Shown: positions 33,072 to 42,366, numbered from the stretch's first letter. The stretch is DNA of 64,000 bases from Reyranella aquatilis (GCF_020880995.1 NZ_JAJISD010000001.1:1054001-1118000); one strand, 5' to 3'. Translations and numbers: made by a program. Notes: generated from the sequence alone by a model not told the origin.

Positions 33072-33848
33072 ATGACGGCTGTCGCCCAAGATTTGCGTCC
33101 CCCCTCGCGTACGCTGCTGTTCCTCGAGGGACGCGCCCTGCAGGAACTCGGCGCCTTCATGATGCTGCGGCCGTGGCTCTCGGCCGCGCCTCGCGGCGAC
33201 GGCCATCCCGTCCTGGTCCTGCCCGGCCTGCTCGCCAGCGACCTGTCGACGCGGCCACTGCGCTCGTTCCTCAAGGGTCAGGGCTATGCCGCACACGGCT
33301 GGAAGCAGGGACGCAATCTCGGCCTGCGCTCCGGCATCGAAGAGGGCATGCTGGAGCGGGTCGAGGAACTCTACGAGCGCTATGGCCAACGCAGGATCAG
33401 CCTCGTCGGCTGGAGCCTGGGCGGCATCTACGCCCGCCAGATCGCGAAGATGGTCCCCGACAAGGTGCGTTCGGTGATCAGCCTCGGGAGCCCGTTTGCC
33501 GGCAGCCCGAAGGCGACGAACGCGTGGCGCGTCTACGAGTTCGCCTCGGGCCAGAGCGTCGAGGCCAGCGAACACAAGATGGCCGGCGGGCTCGCAATGC
33601 CGCCGCCGGTGCCGACGACGTCGGTGTTCAGCCGCACCGACGGAATCTGCGCCTGGCAGACCTGCATCAACGAGGAAAGCGAGCAGGTCGAGAACATCGA
33701 GGTCTACGGCAGCCACTGCGGGCTCGGCCACCATCCGGCCGCCGTCTATGCGGTCGCCGATCGCCTCGCCCAGCCCGAAGGCCAATGGAAGAAGTTCGAC
33801 CGCTCCGGCTGGAAGAGCCTGGTCTTCCCGGACTGGCGGCGGGGCTGA
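33072..33848 (+). CDS. lipase-like alpha/beta hydrolase
   Basis: A 258-residue alpha/beta hydrolase. VLVLPGLLASDLSTRPLRSFL and the nucleophile elbow VGWSLGGIYAR (Ser) with ISLGSPFAGSP resemble PGAP1-like and lipase proteins. A histidine in GSHCGLGHHPAAVYAVADRL is a candidate for the triad. It follows the WS/DGAT gene by 55 bases and lies beside a phasin, so it may hydrolyse storage lipids or act in lipid remodelling; that link is inference. Confidence 0.78.
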   Translation: MTAVAQDLRPPSRTLLFLEGRALQELGAFMMLRPWLSAAPRGDGHPVLVLPGLLASDLSTRPLRSFLKGQGYAAHGWKQGRNLGLRSGIEEGMLERVEELYERYGQRRISLVGWSLGGIYARQIAKMVPDKVRSVISLGSPFAGSPKATNAWRVYEFASGQSVEASEHKMAGGLAMPPPVPTTSVFSRTDGICAWQTCINEESEQVENIEVYGSHCGLGHHPAAVYAVADRLAQPEGQWKKFDRSGWKSLVFPDWRRG

Positions 33849-33953
33849 AGAACCCGCAGCTTCAATGGGAGCGCGTCACTCTAGTGGCGCTCGTGTCCTG
33901 GCTATCGACGAAGTTTAAGCGCCGCCGGAGTGGCGTGCTTCCGTGAGAAAGTC

Positions 33954-34379
33954 TTACGACTTCTTTTCGACGGTCGCGCGGATTTCCTCGTAGGATTCCT
34001 TCATCCGCTCCTGGACGATCTTGAAGGCCTCGGTGCTGGACTTCTGGACCAGCTCGGCGATGTCCTTCGTGTTGGCGATGGCGGCCTCCATCGCCTTCTT
34101 GGCGAACTCGGTCTGCTTCTCGATCACTTCCTGCGGGCTGCCGCCCGGCTTGTAGGACTTGGCCATCTCTGTGACGTCCTTCACCGCGGCCTCGAAGATC
34201 TCGCGCTGCTTGGCGGCGATCTCGCTCGCCCCGCCGGCCACCGCCTGCCAGGACCGCGTCATCGCGTCGAGGTTTTTCTGGTGGTGTTCCATGATCTTCG
34301 ACACGTCGAAGGCTGGCACCTTGAGCTGCTCGCCAAGCTTCTTGAACATGTCCGTGAAGGGCTGCGTCGCATCGGCCAT
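33954..34379 (-). CDS. phasin family protein, second copy
   Basis: A 141-residue helical protein: MADATQPFTDMFKKLGEQL, MEHHQKNLDAMTRSWQAVAGG and MKESYEEIRATVEKKS. It belongs to a phasin subgroup distinct from the first copy, with the sequence FDVSKIMEHHQKNLDA typical of proteins associated with PHB granules in Rhodospirillales-like bacteria. It is the last gene of a P450-DUF445-phasin minus-strand run; 16 bases separate it from DUF445. It converges on the lipase-like gene. Confidence 0.82.
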   Translation of the reverse strand: MADATQPFTDMFKKLGEQLKVPAFDVSKIMEHHQKNLDAMTRSWQAVAGGASEIAAKQREIFEAAVKDVTEMAKSYKPGGSPQEVIEKQTEFAKKAMEAAIANTKDIAELVQKSSTEAFKIVQERMKESYEEIRATVEKKS

Positions 34380-34395
34380 ATGAACCTCCCGTGGG

Positions 34396-35712
34396 TTACA
34401 AGTGCAGCTTCAACCCCTGCTCCAGCGCGTGCAAGGCCAAACCGGCCAGCCCCCCGATGATTGCGCCGTTGAAGCGGATATACTGCAGGTCCCGACCGAC
34501 CGTCAGCTCTATGCGGCCGATCAGCACGTCGATGTCCCAGGACTTCACTTGGTCGGCGATAAAGCGACCGACGCCGCTCTTCTGGCTCTGCACGAAATCC
34601 GCGAGAACGCGCACCATGCCGCGGTTGATTTCGGCCCGGATGGCGGGATCGCGCGCAAGCTGGCTGCCGACATCGACCAGCATGGCTTCGAGCTGGCGGC
34701 GAACCTGGCTGTCGGCGCTGCGCGAATCCTGTTCGAGGAAGGATCGCACGCTGTCCCAGGCGCCCTCCGCCATGGCCGCGATCTCCGGCCGCGCCAGCAG
34801 GTCGCGCTTCAGGGTCTCGGCGCGCCGGGCGAAGGCAGAAGACGTCCGCAGGCGGACGATGAAACCGGTAACGAAACTGTCGAATTCCTGTCGCAGCGGA
34901 TGGCTCTTGTCGGCACGCGCATCTCTGATGAAGGCGGTCGTCGAGGCCACGATCTTGCGCAGGAGGTAGGCATCGGCGCGATAGAGATTGAACAGCGCCG
35001 GCAGTTCCTGGCGGATCTTCTCGCGCATCGCCGCCAGCGTTTCCTCGTTCGCCAGCACCTTCTCCAGCGCGACCAGCAGCTCGTCGAGCAGCTTCTGGTG
35101 TCGTCCCTTTTCCGTGACCGCACTCAGCAGACCGGCAGCCAGGGGAGCGAGCTCGATGCGCTGCAGCTCGGCCATTGCGCGCTGGCCGAGGAAGCCCTTC
35201 AGGCCGGACTGGTCGACGGCGGACAGCGCCTGGGGCACGAGGCGCAGGATGAACCCGGCCAGCGACGCGCTACGCTCGCGATCGTTCAGCCAGTCGGCGA
35301 CGAGAGCGGCGAAGTCGACTTCCCGCAGGCGAGCCTCCACGGGCTCGGGCGCGAGGAAGTTGGTCTCGATGAACTCGCCCAGGTTCTCGGCGATGCGATG
35401 GTGATTGCGCGGAACGATCGCCGTATGGGGGATCGGCAGGCCCAGAGGCCGGCGAAAAAGAGCCACGATGGCATACCAGTCGGCCAGCCCTCCGACCGTC
35501 GCGGCCGCCGCGAAGGCCGCGACATAGCCCCAGATCCAGTGGACCGGCTCGAAGTGGCGGGCCACGACGAACAGCACGCCCGTCGCCACGAGCAGCAACG
35601 TCGCGGCGAGCTTGACCCGCCACAACGCGCGGGCGCGCTCGGCGTCGCGGCTCAGCTGCTCGCCCACACGTCCAACACGTAGCGATTGTCGGCCGAGAGC
35701 CCTGCCATCCAC
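34396..35712 (-). CDS. DUF445 membrane protein
   Basis: A 438-residue DUF445 (YjiN-type) protein. Two N-terminal helices (about residues 35-52 and 59-77) followed by GLADWYAIVALFRRPLGLPIPHTAIVPRNHHRIAENLGEF-type sequence, the family hallmark, then a long helical domain and a C-terminal helix (INGAIIGGLAGLALH-like). Function unknown, presumed inner membrane. The first residues overlap the end of the P450 gene by 61 bases; a GTG at 35667 would reduce the overlap to 16 and is an alternative start. Confidence 0.85.
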   Translation of the reverse strand: MDGRALGRQSLRVGRVGEQLSRDAERARALWRVKLAATLLLVATGVLFVVARHFEPVHWIWGYVAAFAAAATVGGLADWYAIVALFRRPLGLPIPHTAIVPRNHHRIAENLGEFIETNFLAPEPVEARLREVDFAALVADWLNDRERSASLAGFILRLVPQALSAVDQSGLKGFLGQRAMAELQRIELAPLAAGLLSAVTEKGRHQKLLDELLVALEKVLANEETLAAMREKIRQELPALFNLYRADAYLLRKIVASTTAFIRDARADKSHPLRQEFDSFVTGFIVRLRTSSAFARRAETLKRDLLARPEIAAMAEGAWDSVRSFLEQDSRSADSQVRRQLEAMLVDVGSQLARDPAIRAEINRGMVRVLADFVQSQKSGVGRFIADQVKSWDIDVLIGRIELTVGRDLQYIRFNGAIIGGLAGLALHALEQGLKLHL

Positions 35713-38700
35713 GCTTCGCCAGCCGCTTCGTTCACGCCGGCCTTCGCCCGATGGATGGCGATCAGCGCCTTTCTCACGTCCGGCTCCATGCGCCCACCAT
35801 CACCGCAGACATATATGATGGCGCCCTGCTCGATCAGGGCCGCAACCTTGTCGGCATTCTCGGTCAGGAGATCCTGCACGTAGGTCTTTCTTCCGTCGTG
35901 TCGCGAGAAGGCGACCCGTAGATCAACGACTCCCGCATCCGCCTGTTCCTTCAGCTCGTCCGCATAGATGAAGTCCTGCTCGGGATGGCGACAACCGAAG
36001 AACAACATCGCGGGTCCCAGCCTCCGGTTCTGCGCCTTGAGCGCCGCCCGTTCTCGCAGGAAGCCGCGGAACGGCGCCAAGCCCGTGCCAGGCCCGATCA
36101 TCACGATCGGCGCGGCCGGATCGACCGGGAGACGGAAGCCCACCTTGGTTTCCTTCACGAAGGCCTGGACCGTGGAGCCAGCCGACTGACGCGCGAGATG
36201 GTTCGAGCATACGCCGTGGTAGACGCCCGCCCCGGACCGCGCCGGCCCTTCGACGACCGCAACCGTCACCGAACAGCGCGCGCCGTCGGCGACCGGGGAA
36301 GACGAAATCGAATAGTAGCGCGGCACCATCAGCGGCATCATCTCGAGGAAGGCCGCGAAGGGAAGCTCGCAGGCCGGAAACTCCTCCAGCAGGTCGAGCA
36401 CCGACTTCCGCTTCGCCAGGATCTCGGCCCGAAACTTCTCCTCTTCCAGCAACGCCTCGATCCTCGGCCGGGTGAAGGGGCAGCGCGTGTGCAGGGCCAT
36501 GGTCTGGATCTGCTTGCGCGTCGCCGGGAGCTGCAGCTCCACATAATCCGACAGGAGGCGATGAATCGAAATCGCCTCCCCCGTGGGCAGGGAGGCACGC
36601 CTGCCCTCGGCCGCGGTCAGCTCGACATGCGCGCCGGGAGCGAAGCCGAAGCGCCGGACCGCCCGCTCGACCAGCGCCGCACCGTTCTGGGGCACGATGC
36701 TGAGGTGATCGCCGGCGCGATAGCTCACGCCATCGGGCAGCAGAACCTCGATGTGGCGCGTGCTGCGGCCAGACATTGCAGGGTTCTGCAGTTCGCGATT
36801 GGCAAGGACCTGCATCGGCAAGGCATGGCTGCCGCCGATGATCGGGTTCACCGGCGCCCTGTCGACCGTCCGAACCTGGTAGAGCGGCTCCTGCGCGGCG
36901 CCGTCGTCGGCGTCGAGCTTGATGCCGAGCTTGTCCGCGACGGCCGGCAGCATCGGCCCGTACCAGTCCTGGAAGTTGCCATCGAGGTCTTCCTTCGCAT
37001 CGCCCTCGCCGCGGGCATAAAGCCGCTCGGCTCCCCTGGCCGCCATCAACTCGTCGATCTGGCGCGGGATCGCCTGATACGTCGAGGCCCAGTCGCGGTT
37101 GCCACAGCCGAACACGGTGTAGCGCACGCCGGCGAGCGCACCGGGTGCGGCTCCCTTCAGGCTCTCCAGGAACTGGACGGCATTGTCCGGGGGCCCGCCA
37201 TTGTAGGAGGCGCAGACGATGGCGACGGCGCCCTCTGTCGGCAGCTTGCCCGCCATGTCGTCTAGGCCGGCCAGGGTCGTGCCGAAGCCCGCTGCCTCGG
37301 CATCCTCGGCGATCGTGCGCGCAAGTTCCTCGGCAGTACCCATGTTGGAGCCGAACAGCACGGCGAGCTTGGTGCCGTGGCTGGCAGCCACCTTGCGGAC
37401 AGCCTTCTTCGGTGCGGGCGTCGTGGTGACGGCCGCGCGACCGCTGCCGCGCACGATATCGGGCCGCAGCCGCACCTTCATCACCAGCCCCTCGGGTTTG
37501 ATGGTGAGCGATTCCTTGATTTTGAGCTGGTAGCGCGTGTGATCGACCAGCCGGAAGCGCTGCAGGATCATGCCAAGCACGAGCGTCGCTTCAGTCATGG
37601 CGAACTGCCGGCCGATGCAGGCGCGCTGGCCGTTCCCGAACGGCTTGAAGGCATGGCTCGGCATTTTGGCCTCGCGCTCGGGCGCGAAATTGTCGGGGTT
37701 GAAGACTTCGGCCTGCGGTCCCCAGACCGTCTTGTCGCGATGGAGCATCGCCGTCAGCACCGTCACGAAGGTGCGCTTGCGCAGCTTGTATTTCCCGCCG
37801 ATCGTCTCGTTCTGGTACGGGTACAGGCCGAAGGCCGGCGCGGTCGGCCACAGCCTGAGCGACTCCTTCAGGATCTGGCCGATATAGACGAGCTGGTTGA
37901 CCTGCTGCGCCGTCGGCTTTGCATTCACGTCGCGCCCGAGTACGCGATCCACCTCCTCATAGGCCTTCTGCAGCACGTGCGGATTGTTCAGCAGGAAGTA
38001 GATGGCGAAGGACAGCATCCCGCTCGTGGTCTCGTGACCGGCAATCAGGAAGGTGTTCATCTGATAGCGGATGTTGACGTCGTCGAGCCGCTCGCCCGTC
38101 TGCTTGTCCTGCCCGCTCAGCATGAAGCCCAGCAGGTCGGGCTTGGTGGTGTCGTCCGCCGGGATCTCCCGGCGCTCGCGGATGATCCGGTCGGCGATCC
38201 CGTTCATGAAGCCGACATCTTCCTCGAGCTTCTTGCGGGTCTTGCGCTGGGTGATGTCCTCAAGCGGCAGGCCGCGCATCTTCATCACCGCCTCGAGCGC
38301 GCGCACCAGCGATTCGACATAGGGATGGTTGTCGCTGCGATAGAACGAGTTGAAGCGGTAGTTGAACCCACACAGGCCGATCGTGTCGAGCGTAAGTGCG
38401 GTCATGTCCCGCACGACGTCGATCTCCTCGTCGGCGTTCAGCCGTTCCCACTTGGTCACAAGCTGGTCAGCGATATCGAGCATGCCCTCGTGATAGGTCT
38501 GCATCATCCGGTGCGCGAAGGTCGGCAGCAGGATGTTGTGCGCCTTCTGCCAGTTGGGTTCCTGGGTCTCGGCGGTGAACAGGGCGTCGCCGCCGAGCAT
38601 GCGCACCCGGCGCAGCGAGCCGCGGACCGCCTTGTCGAACCGTTTCTCGTCGCACAGCTCGGCCACCAGGTCGGCGCCTGACACGACGACGAGCGGCGTG

Positions 38701-38849
38701 CCCATCATGTCCAGCCAGAAGATCGGTCCCTGCTCGCGGGCAATCCGCATCAGGTCCTGGACCGGCGCCCCGCCGTCCACGGTCAGCATGTTGCCCAGCA
38801 GCGGCGTGCGCGGCGGATGGGGAATCGGGTGCAGTTTGTTTCGCGCCAT
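35652..38849 (-). CDS. bifunctional cytochrome P450/NADPH-P450 reductase (CYP102-like)
   Basis: A 1065-residue fusion of P450 and diflavin reductase, like P450 BM3. P450 domain: I-helix AGHETTSG (270-277), ExxR at Glu329, haem loop FKPFGNGQRACIGRQFA (Cys411). Reductase: FMN domain from LAVLFGSNMGTAEELA (about 495), FAD motif RYYSISSSP, NADPH motif GPGTGLAPFRGF and C-terminal YVLDVWAS. Compared with BM3 as I recall it, Arg47 and Tyr51 are replaced by Thr51 and Val55, while the Phe87 equivalent (Phe91) is kept. It should be soluble and self-sufficient; substrate is uncertain. Confidence 0.93.
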   Translation of the reverse strand: MARNKLHPIPHPPRTPLLGNMLTVDGGAPVQDLMRIAREQGPIFWLDMMGTPLVVVSGADLVAELCDEKRFDKAVRGSLRRVRMLGGDALFTAETQEPNWQKAHNILLPTFAHRMMQTYHEGMLDIADQLVTKWERLNADEEIDVVRDMTALTLDTIGLCGFNYRFNSFYRSDNHPYVESLVRALEAVMKMRGLPLEDITQRKTRKKLEEDVGFMNGIADRIIRERREIPADDTTKPDLLGFMLSGQDKQTGERLDDVNIRYQMNTFLIAGHETTSGMLSFAIYFLLNNPHVLQKAYEEVDRVLGRDVNAKPTAQQVNQLVYIGQILKESLRLWPTAPAFGLYPYQNETIGGKYKLRKRTFVTVLTAMLHRDKTVWGPQAEVFNPDNFAPEREAKMPSHAFKPFGNGQRACIGRQFAMTEATLVLGMILQRFRLVDHTRYQLKIKESLTIKPEGLVMKVRLRPDIVRGSGRAAVTTTPAPKKAVRKVAASHGTKLAVLFGSNMGTAEELARTIAEDAEAAGFGTTLAGLDDMAGKLPTEGAVAIVCASYNGGPPDNAVQFLESLKGAAPGALAGVRYTVFGCGNRDWASTYQAIPRQIDELMAARGAERLYARGEGDAKEDLDGNFQDWYGPMLPAVADKLGIKLDADDGAAQEPLYQVRTVDRAPVNPIIGGSHALPMQVLANRELQNPAMSGRSTRHIEVLLPDGVSYRAGDHLSIVPQNGAALVERAVRRFGFAPGAHVELTAAEGRRASLPTGEAISIHRLLSDYVELQLPATRKQIQTMALHTRCPFTRPRIEALLEEEKFRAEILAKRKSVLDLLEEFPACELPFAAFLEMMPLMVPRYYSISSSPVADGARCSVTVAVVEGPARSGAGVYHGVCSNHLARQSAGSTVQAFVKETKVGFRLPVDPAAPIVMIGPGTGLAPFRGFLRERAALKAQNRRLGPAMLFFGCRHPEQDFIYADELKEQADAGVVDLRVAFSRHDGRKTYVQDLLTENADKVAALIEQGAIIYVCGDGGRMEPDVRKALIAIHRAKAGVNEAAGEAWMAGLSADNRYVLDVWASS

Positions 38850-38943
38850 GAGGCGTCGTTCCTCCCAGTATTGCGCTCCTTATAGCAAGGGACCGGGGTT
38901 TCTGTCGTATAGTCCCGGCAACTGCAGATTTCCGGAGGGACGC

Positions 38944-39834
38944 ATGAAGGTCGGGTATATCGGTGTCGGAAACATGGGAGGCCCCATGTGCCGGAACCTC
39001 ATCAAGCGCAGCAATCACTCGGTCACGGTCTTCGACCTGAACCCCGAGGCGGTGAAGACCTGCACCGATCTGGGGGCCACGGCCGGCAAGTCCATCGCGG
39101 ACGTGACCCGGGGTGCCGATATCGTGATGACCTCGCTGCCCATGCCCAGGGACGTCGAGGCGGTCACCCTGGGCGCCGACGGCATCCTGGCGAATGCAGG
39201 CAAGGGCCAGACCTATATCGACCTCAGCACCAACGCCCCGTCGATGGTGAAGAAGATCGGCGCCGCCATGGCCGCCAAGGGTGTCGCCATGCTCGACGCG
39301 CCGGTGAGCGGCGGCACGGTCGGCGCCGAGGCGGCGACCATCGCCATCATGGTGGGCGGCGACAAGAAAGTGTTCGACGACGCGCTCCCTGTCCTGCAGT
39401 CCTTCAGCGCCAACGTGATCCACATGGGAGAGCTGGGCACCGGCACGGTCGCCAAGCTGGTCAACAACATGATGGCCTTCTGCAACGCCGCCGCCGCGGC
39501 CGAAGGTCTGATGCTGGGCGTCACCGCCGGCCTCGATCCGCACAAGCTGGTGCAGGTGATTTCCAGTTCGAGCGGCAATTCCTCGGCCTTCAAGTCCTTC
39601 TCGGAGCGTGCTCTCTCCGGCAAGTTCTCGCCGCCTTCCTTCGCGCTCAACCTCGCGCACAAGGACCTGCATCTCGCGATGGAACTGGCGGACGAACTGG
39701 ATGTACCGCTCCCTCAGGGATCGGCCACGCACAACCTGCAGCGCATGGCCCGCCGCATGGGTCTCGGCAACAACGACAGCTCGGCGATCCTGCAGGTCTA
39801 CGAGTCGGTCCTGAAGAAGACCGTGAAGCCTTAG
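38944..39834 (+). CDS. NAD(P)-dependent oxidoreductase, 3-hydroxyisobutyrate dehydrogenase family
   Basis: A 296-residue beta-hydroxyacid dehydrogenase. N-terminal VGYIGVGNMGGPMCRNL Rossmann motif, DAPVSGGTVGAE (substrate motif), and GTGTVAKLVNNMMAF with the catalytic lysine. Family members act on 3-hydroxyisobutyrate, tartronate semialdehyde or related acids; I cannot choose. GGAGGG precedes the ATG. It is divergent from the P450 gene and its end overlaps the next convergent gene by four bases. Confidence 0.88.
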   Translation: MKVGYIGVGNMGGPMCRNLIKRSNHSVTVFDLNPEAVKTCTDLGATAGKSIADVTRGADIVMTSLPMPRDVEAVTLGADGILANAGKGQTYIDLSTNAPSMVKKIGAAMAAKGVAMLDAPVSGGTVGAEAATIAIMVGGDKKVFDDALPVLQSFSANVIHMGELGTGTVAKLVNNMMAFCNAAAAAEGLMLGVTAGLDPHKLVQVISSSSGNSSAFKSFSERALSGKFSPPSFALNLAHKDLHLAMELADELDVPLPQGSATHNLQRMARRMGLGNNDSSAILQVYESVLKKTVKP

Positions 39835-40433
39835 GCCAGGTGCTTCGCGATCAGGCGAGCGACGAGGTCGGCGTGAGTGCTGGCCACGTCGTGATCGCCA
39901 CCCGGCACGACCTCGAGGCGCGCATCGGGCAGGCGCGCGAGGAGGTGTTCGCCGACAGCGACAGGGCTCACCGGGTCGCTGTCGCCCCAGATCAGCAGCG
40001 TCGGCGCGGCGATTTTTTCGACCGGCAGCGGCTCCGACTGACGTGTGTCGGTGATCCAGGCGGCCGCCCGCGGAAACGATTTGCGATAGTCGGCACGCCA
40101 GTCCGAGGCGCCCAGTCCCGCCATGTCGACGCCGCCTGACGTGACACAGAGGACCAGCCGGCGCACCAGCTCCGGGTGCTCAAGCGCGATCCGCGCCGCC
40201 AGAACGCCACCCATCGACTGCGCGACCAGGTCGACCGGGCCGTCCATGCGGTCCGTCACCATTTTCTGGAGATCGTCGAGGCCACGCACCGCGGGATCGT
40301 GCGGCTGAGCGCCGAGACCCGGCCAGCCGAAATGCTCCTTCGGCCAATCCGACGGCAGGGCCGTGGCGACCGGCTTCCAGAAGTGCGGCGAGCCGCCGGC
40401 GCCCGGCAGAAACAGGATCTTGTTCCTCGCCAC
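39831..40433 (-). CDS. alpha/beta hydrolase
   Basis: A 200-residue hydrolase with a GTG start at 40433, two bases after the GST stop, giving MARNKILFLPGAGGSPHFW. Nucleophile LVAQSMGGVLAAR, acid in LLIWGDSDPVSP, histidine in VPGGDHDVAS. It is compact (no cap domain), resembling small esterases and RBBP9-like proteins. A longer frame upstream overlaps the GST gene and is not used. Paired with GST, its substrate is unknown. Confidence 0.82.
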   Translation of the reverse strand: MARNKILFLPGAGGSPHFWKPVATALPSDWPKEHFGWPGLGAQPHDPAVRGLDDLQKMVTDRMDGPVDLVAQSMGGVLAARIALEHPELVRRLVLCVTSGGVDMAGLGASDWRADYRKSFPRAAAWITDTRQSEPLPVEKIAAPTLLIWGDSDPVSPVAVGEHLLARLPDARLEVVPGGDHDVASTHADLVARLIAKHLA

Positions 40434-40435
40434 GG

Positions 40436-41083
40436 TCAGAGTCCCAGTTTGCTCATGAAGGGCGGGAGGGTCCGCCCGATCGACAGGAGGTAACGCCCCA
40501 TCGCCCCGGCCACCTGCCTCACGGCCGGCCGCGCGCTCATGCGATCGCGCCAGGCGTGCAGGCGGGGGAACTCGGCGGCGATGGGCGCGCCCATCCGTTC
40601 GCCGAAGAGCTGCGCCATGTAGAAGGCGATGTCCGCATATCCATAGGCCCCCGCCAGCCACTCCCGCTCGCCGATCGTCCCTTCCATGTCGGCGTAGAAG
40701 CGGGACGCGGCATCGTGCGCGCCGGGCGCCTTCGGATCGCTCATCAGGCGGATGATGTGCGGGAAATAGACCTCGTCGGACTTGTGCTCCAGCAGACGCG
40801 CCCGTGCCCGCGCTTTCGGCTCAGACGGCCACAAAGCGGGATCGCGCTTCAGCGATTCCAGATACTCGAATATCTGCGTCGAATCGAAGAGTTCGAGATC
40901 GCCGTCGACCAGGACCGGCACCTGACGCTTGGGGTTGATGCGCACGACCTCCGGATGCTTCGGCTCGTAGAGCGTCTTCATCTCGAAGGGCACCATCTCG
41001 AGGTCGAACAGGATGCTCTTCTCGCGAAGGGCAATCTCGGCTTTGGCGCCGAACATGCTGAGAGGACCGGAATAGAGTTTCAT
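40436..41083 (-). CDS. glutathione S-transferase family protein
   Basis: A 215-residue GST. MKLYSGPLSMFGAKAEIALREK is the thioredoxin-like N-terminal domain, with NPKRQVPVLVDGDLELFDSTQIFEYL carrying the cis-Pro and Ser-Thr glutathione contacts. The C-terminal helical domain includes YGYADIAFYM. The ATG at 41083 is used; an in-frame GTG nine bases upstream is possible. It is the middle gene of an Nramp-like/GST/hydrolase run. Confidence 0.88.
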   Translation of the reverse strand: MKLYSGPLSMFGAKAEIALREKSILFDLEMVPFEMKTLYEPKHPEVVRINPKRQVPVLVDGDLELFDSTQIFEYLESLKRDPALWPSEPKARARARLLEHKSDEVYFPHIIRLMSDPKAPGAHDAASRFYADMEGTIGEREWLAGAYGYADIAFYMAQLFGERMGAPIAAEFPRLHAWRDRMSARPAVRQVAGAMGRYLLSIGRTLPPFMSKLGL

Positions 41084-41109
41084 GGCGGCCACCTTAGGGA
41101 GTCGCAGCG

Positions 41110-42366
41110 CTACATCAATACGAACATGCCGACGGCGGCAGCTGCCATCACTGCCAGCGTCAGCCAGCCCAATACGCGTTGCCAGGGTGCTGCGGTGAAC
41201 TCGCCCATGATCTCGCGCCGCGACGCCACGATCATCATGAACCCGATGATCGGCACCACGATCACGCCGTTCAACGCCGCACTCCAGATCAGCGCCTTGA
41301 TCGGGTCGATCGGCAGGAGCACGACGCCGAGCCCCACGAGGATGGCGGCCGCGATCGTGAGATAGAAGGGCCTGGCCTCGCCGAAGTCATGCTCCAGCCC
41401 AACCTTCCAGCGCCGCACCTCGCCGAGTGCATAGGCGGCTGATCCCGCCAGCACGGGCACGGCCAGCAGGCCAGTGCCGATGATTCCCAGGCTGAACAGC
41501 AGGAAGGCGGCCTCTCCCGCGATCGGCTTCAGCGCTTCGGCGGCCTGCTGCGTGCTCTCGATGTCGGTCTTGCCATTGGCATTCAGCGTCGCGGCCGTCG
41601 TCAGCATGATGAAGAAGGCCACCAGGTTCGATATGGCCATGCCGATGCCGGTTTCCCAGCCGATGCGCGTCAGCTCGCGCGGCGCTTGCTCGGGATTTTC
41701 CTTGAGCGGCCCCGCCTCGTCGTCGCCTTCCTCCTCCTCGACCTCCTGGGAACTCTGCCAGAAGAAGAGATAGGGGCTGATCGTGGTGCCCAGGACCGCC
41801 ACCACCAAGGTCAGCGTCTCCTTGTCGAAGGCGAACTTCGGCACCAGCGCACCCACGCCCACCGCACGCCAGTCGAGATGAGCGGTGAAGACGACGCCGA
41901 CATAGGCGAACAGTGAGAAGGTCAGATACTTCAGGAATCCGACATAGCGGCTGTAGGGAATGAACACGATCGCCAGGATCGAAGCGATGGCGAAGACGAA
42001 AGTGAAGACCACCTGTCCCCACCCGACCAGCATCGCCACCGCCGCGCCCATCGCCGCGAGGTCGGCGCCGATGTTGATCGTGTTGGCGACGAACAGCAGC
42101 AGGACCGCTCCCAGGACCACGGGGCGCGGGAAACTCCGGCACATGTTGGCGGCAAGCCCCCGGCCGGTAACCCGTCCGATGCGGGCACTGACGGACTGGA
42201 CCGCCATCATCAGCGGCCAGGTGAGGACTACCGTCCAGAGAAGACCGAAACCCGCATGAGCGCCGGCCTGCGAGTAGGTGGCGATCCCGCTCGGGTCGTC
42301 GTCGGCGGCACCGGTGATGACACCGGGCCCCAGTCTCTTGATCAGTCCCTGAGCATTGGCAGTCAT
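41110..42366 (-). CDS. Nramp family metal transporter, atypical
   Basis: A 418-residue, about 11-helix inner-membrane transporter. TM1 carries DDDPSGIATYSQAGA in place of the canonical DPGN, and the TM6 region (NLVAFFIMLTTAATL) lacks the MPH motif of true Nramp Mn2+/Fe2+ transporters. An acidic loop QEVEEEEGDDEAG sits near the middle. It is often annotated simply as divalent metal transporter; the altered binding site suggests a different cation, perhaps Mg2+, or another substrate. The ATG at 42366 is used; a GTG nine codons upstream is possible. Confidence 0.8.
   Translation of the reverse strand: MTANAQGLIKRLGPGVITGAADDDPSGIATYSQAGAHAGFGLLWTVVLTWPLMMAVQSVSARIGRVTGRGLAANMCRSFPRPVVLGAVLLLFVANTINIGADLAAMGAAVAMLVGWGQVVFTFVFAIASILAIVFIPYSRYVGFLKYLTFSLFAYVGVVFTAHLDWRAVGVGALVPKFAFDKETLTLVVAVLGTTISPYLFFWQSSQEVEEEEGDDEAGPLKENPEQAPRELTRIGWETGIGMAISNLVAFFIMLTTAATLNANGKTDIESTQQAAEALKPIAGEAAFLLFSLGIIGTGLLAVPVLAGSAAYALGEVRRWKVGLEHDFGEARPFYLTIAAAILVGLGVVLLPIDPIKALIWSAALNGVIVVPIIGFMMIVASRREIMGEFTAAPWQRVLGWLTLAVMAAAAVGMFVLM

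Noticed and set aside
33869-33892. Hairpin between the lipase-like gene and the second phasin as a terminator
   Set aside because: GAGCGC/GCGCTC with inner CACT/AGTG and a two-base bulge, but no T-run on either strand; evidence too weak to call.
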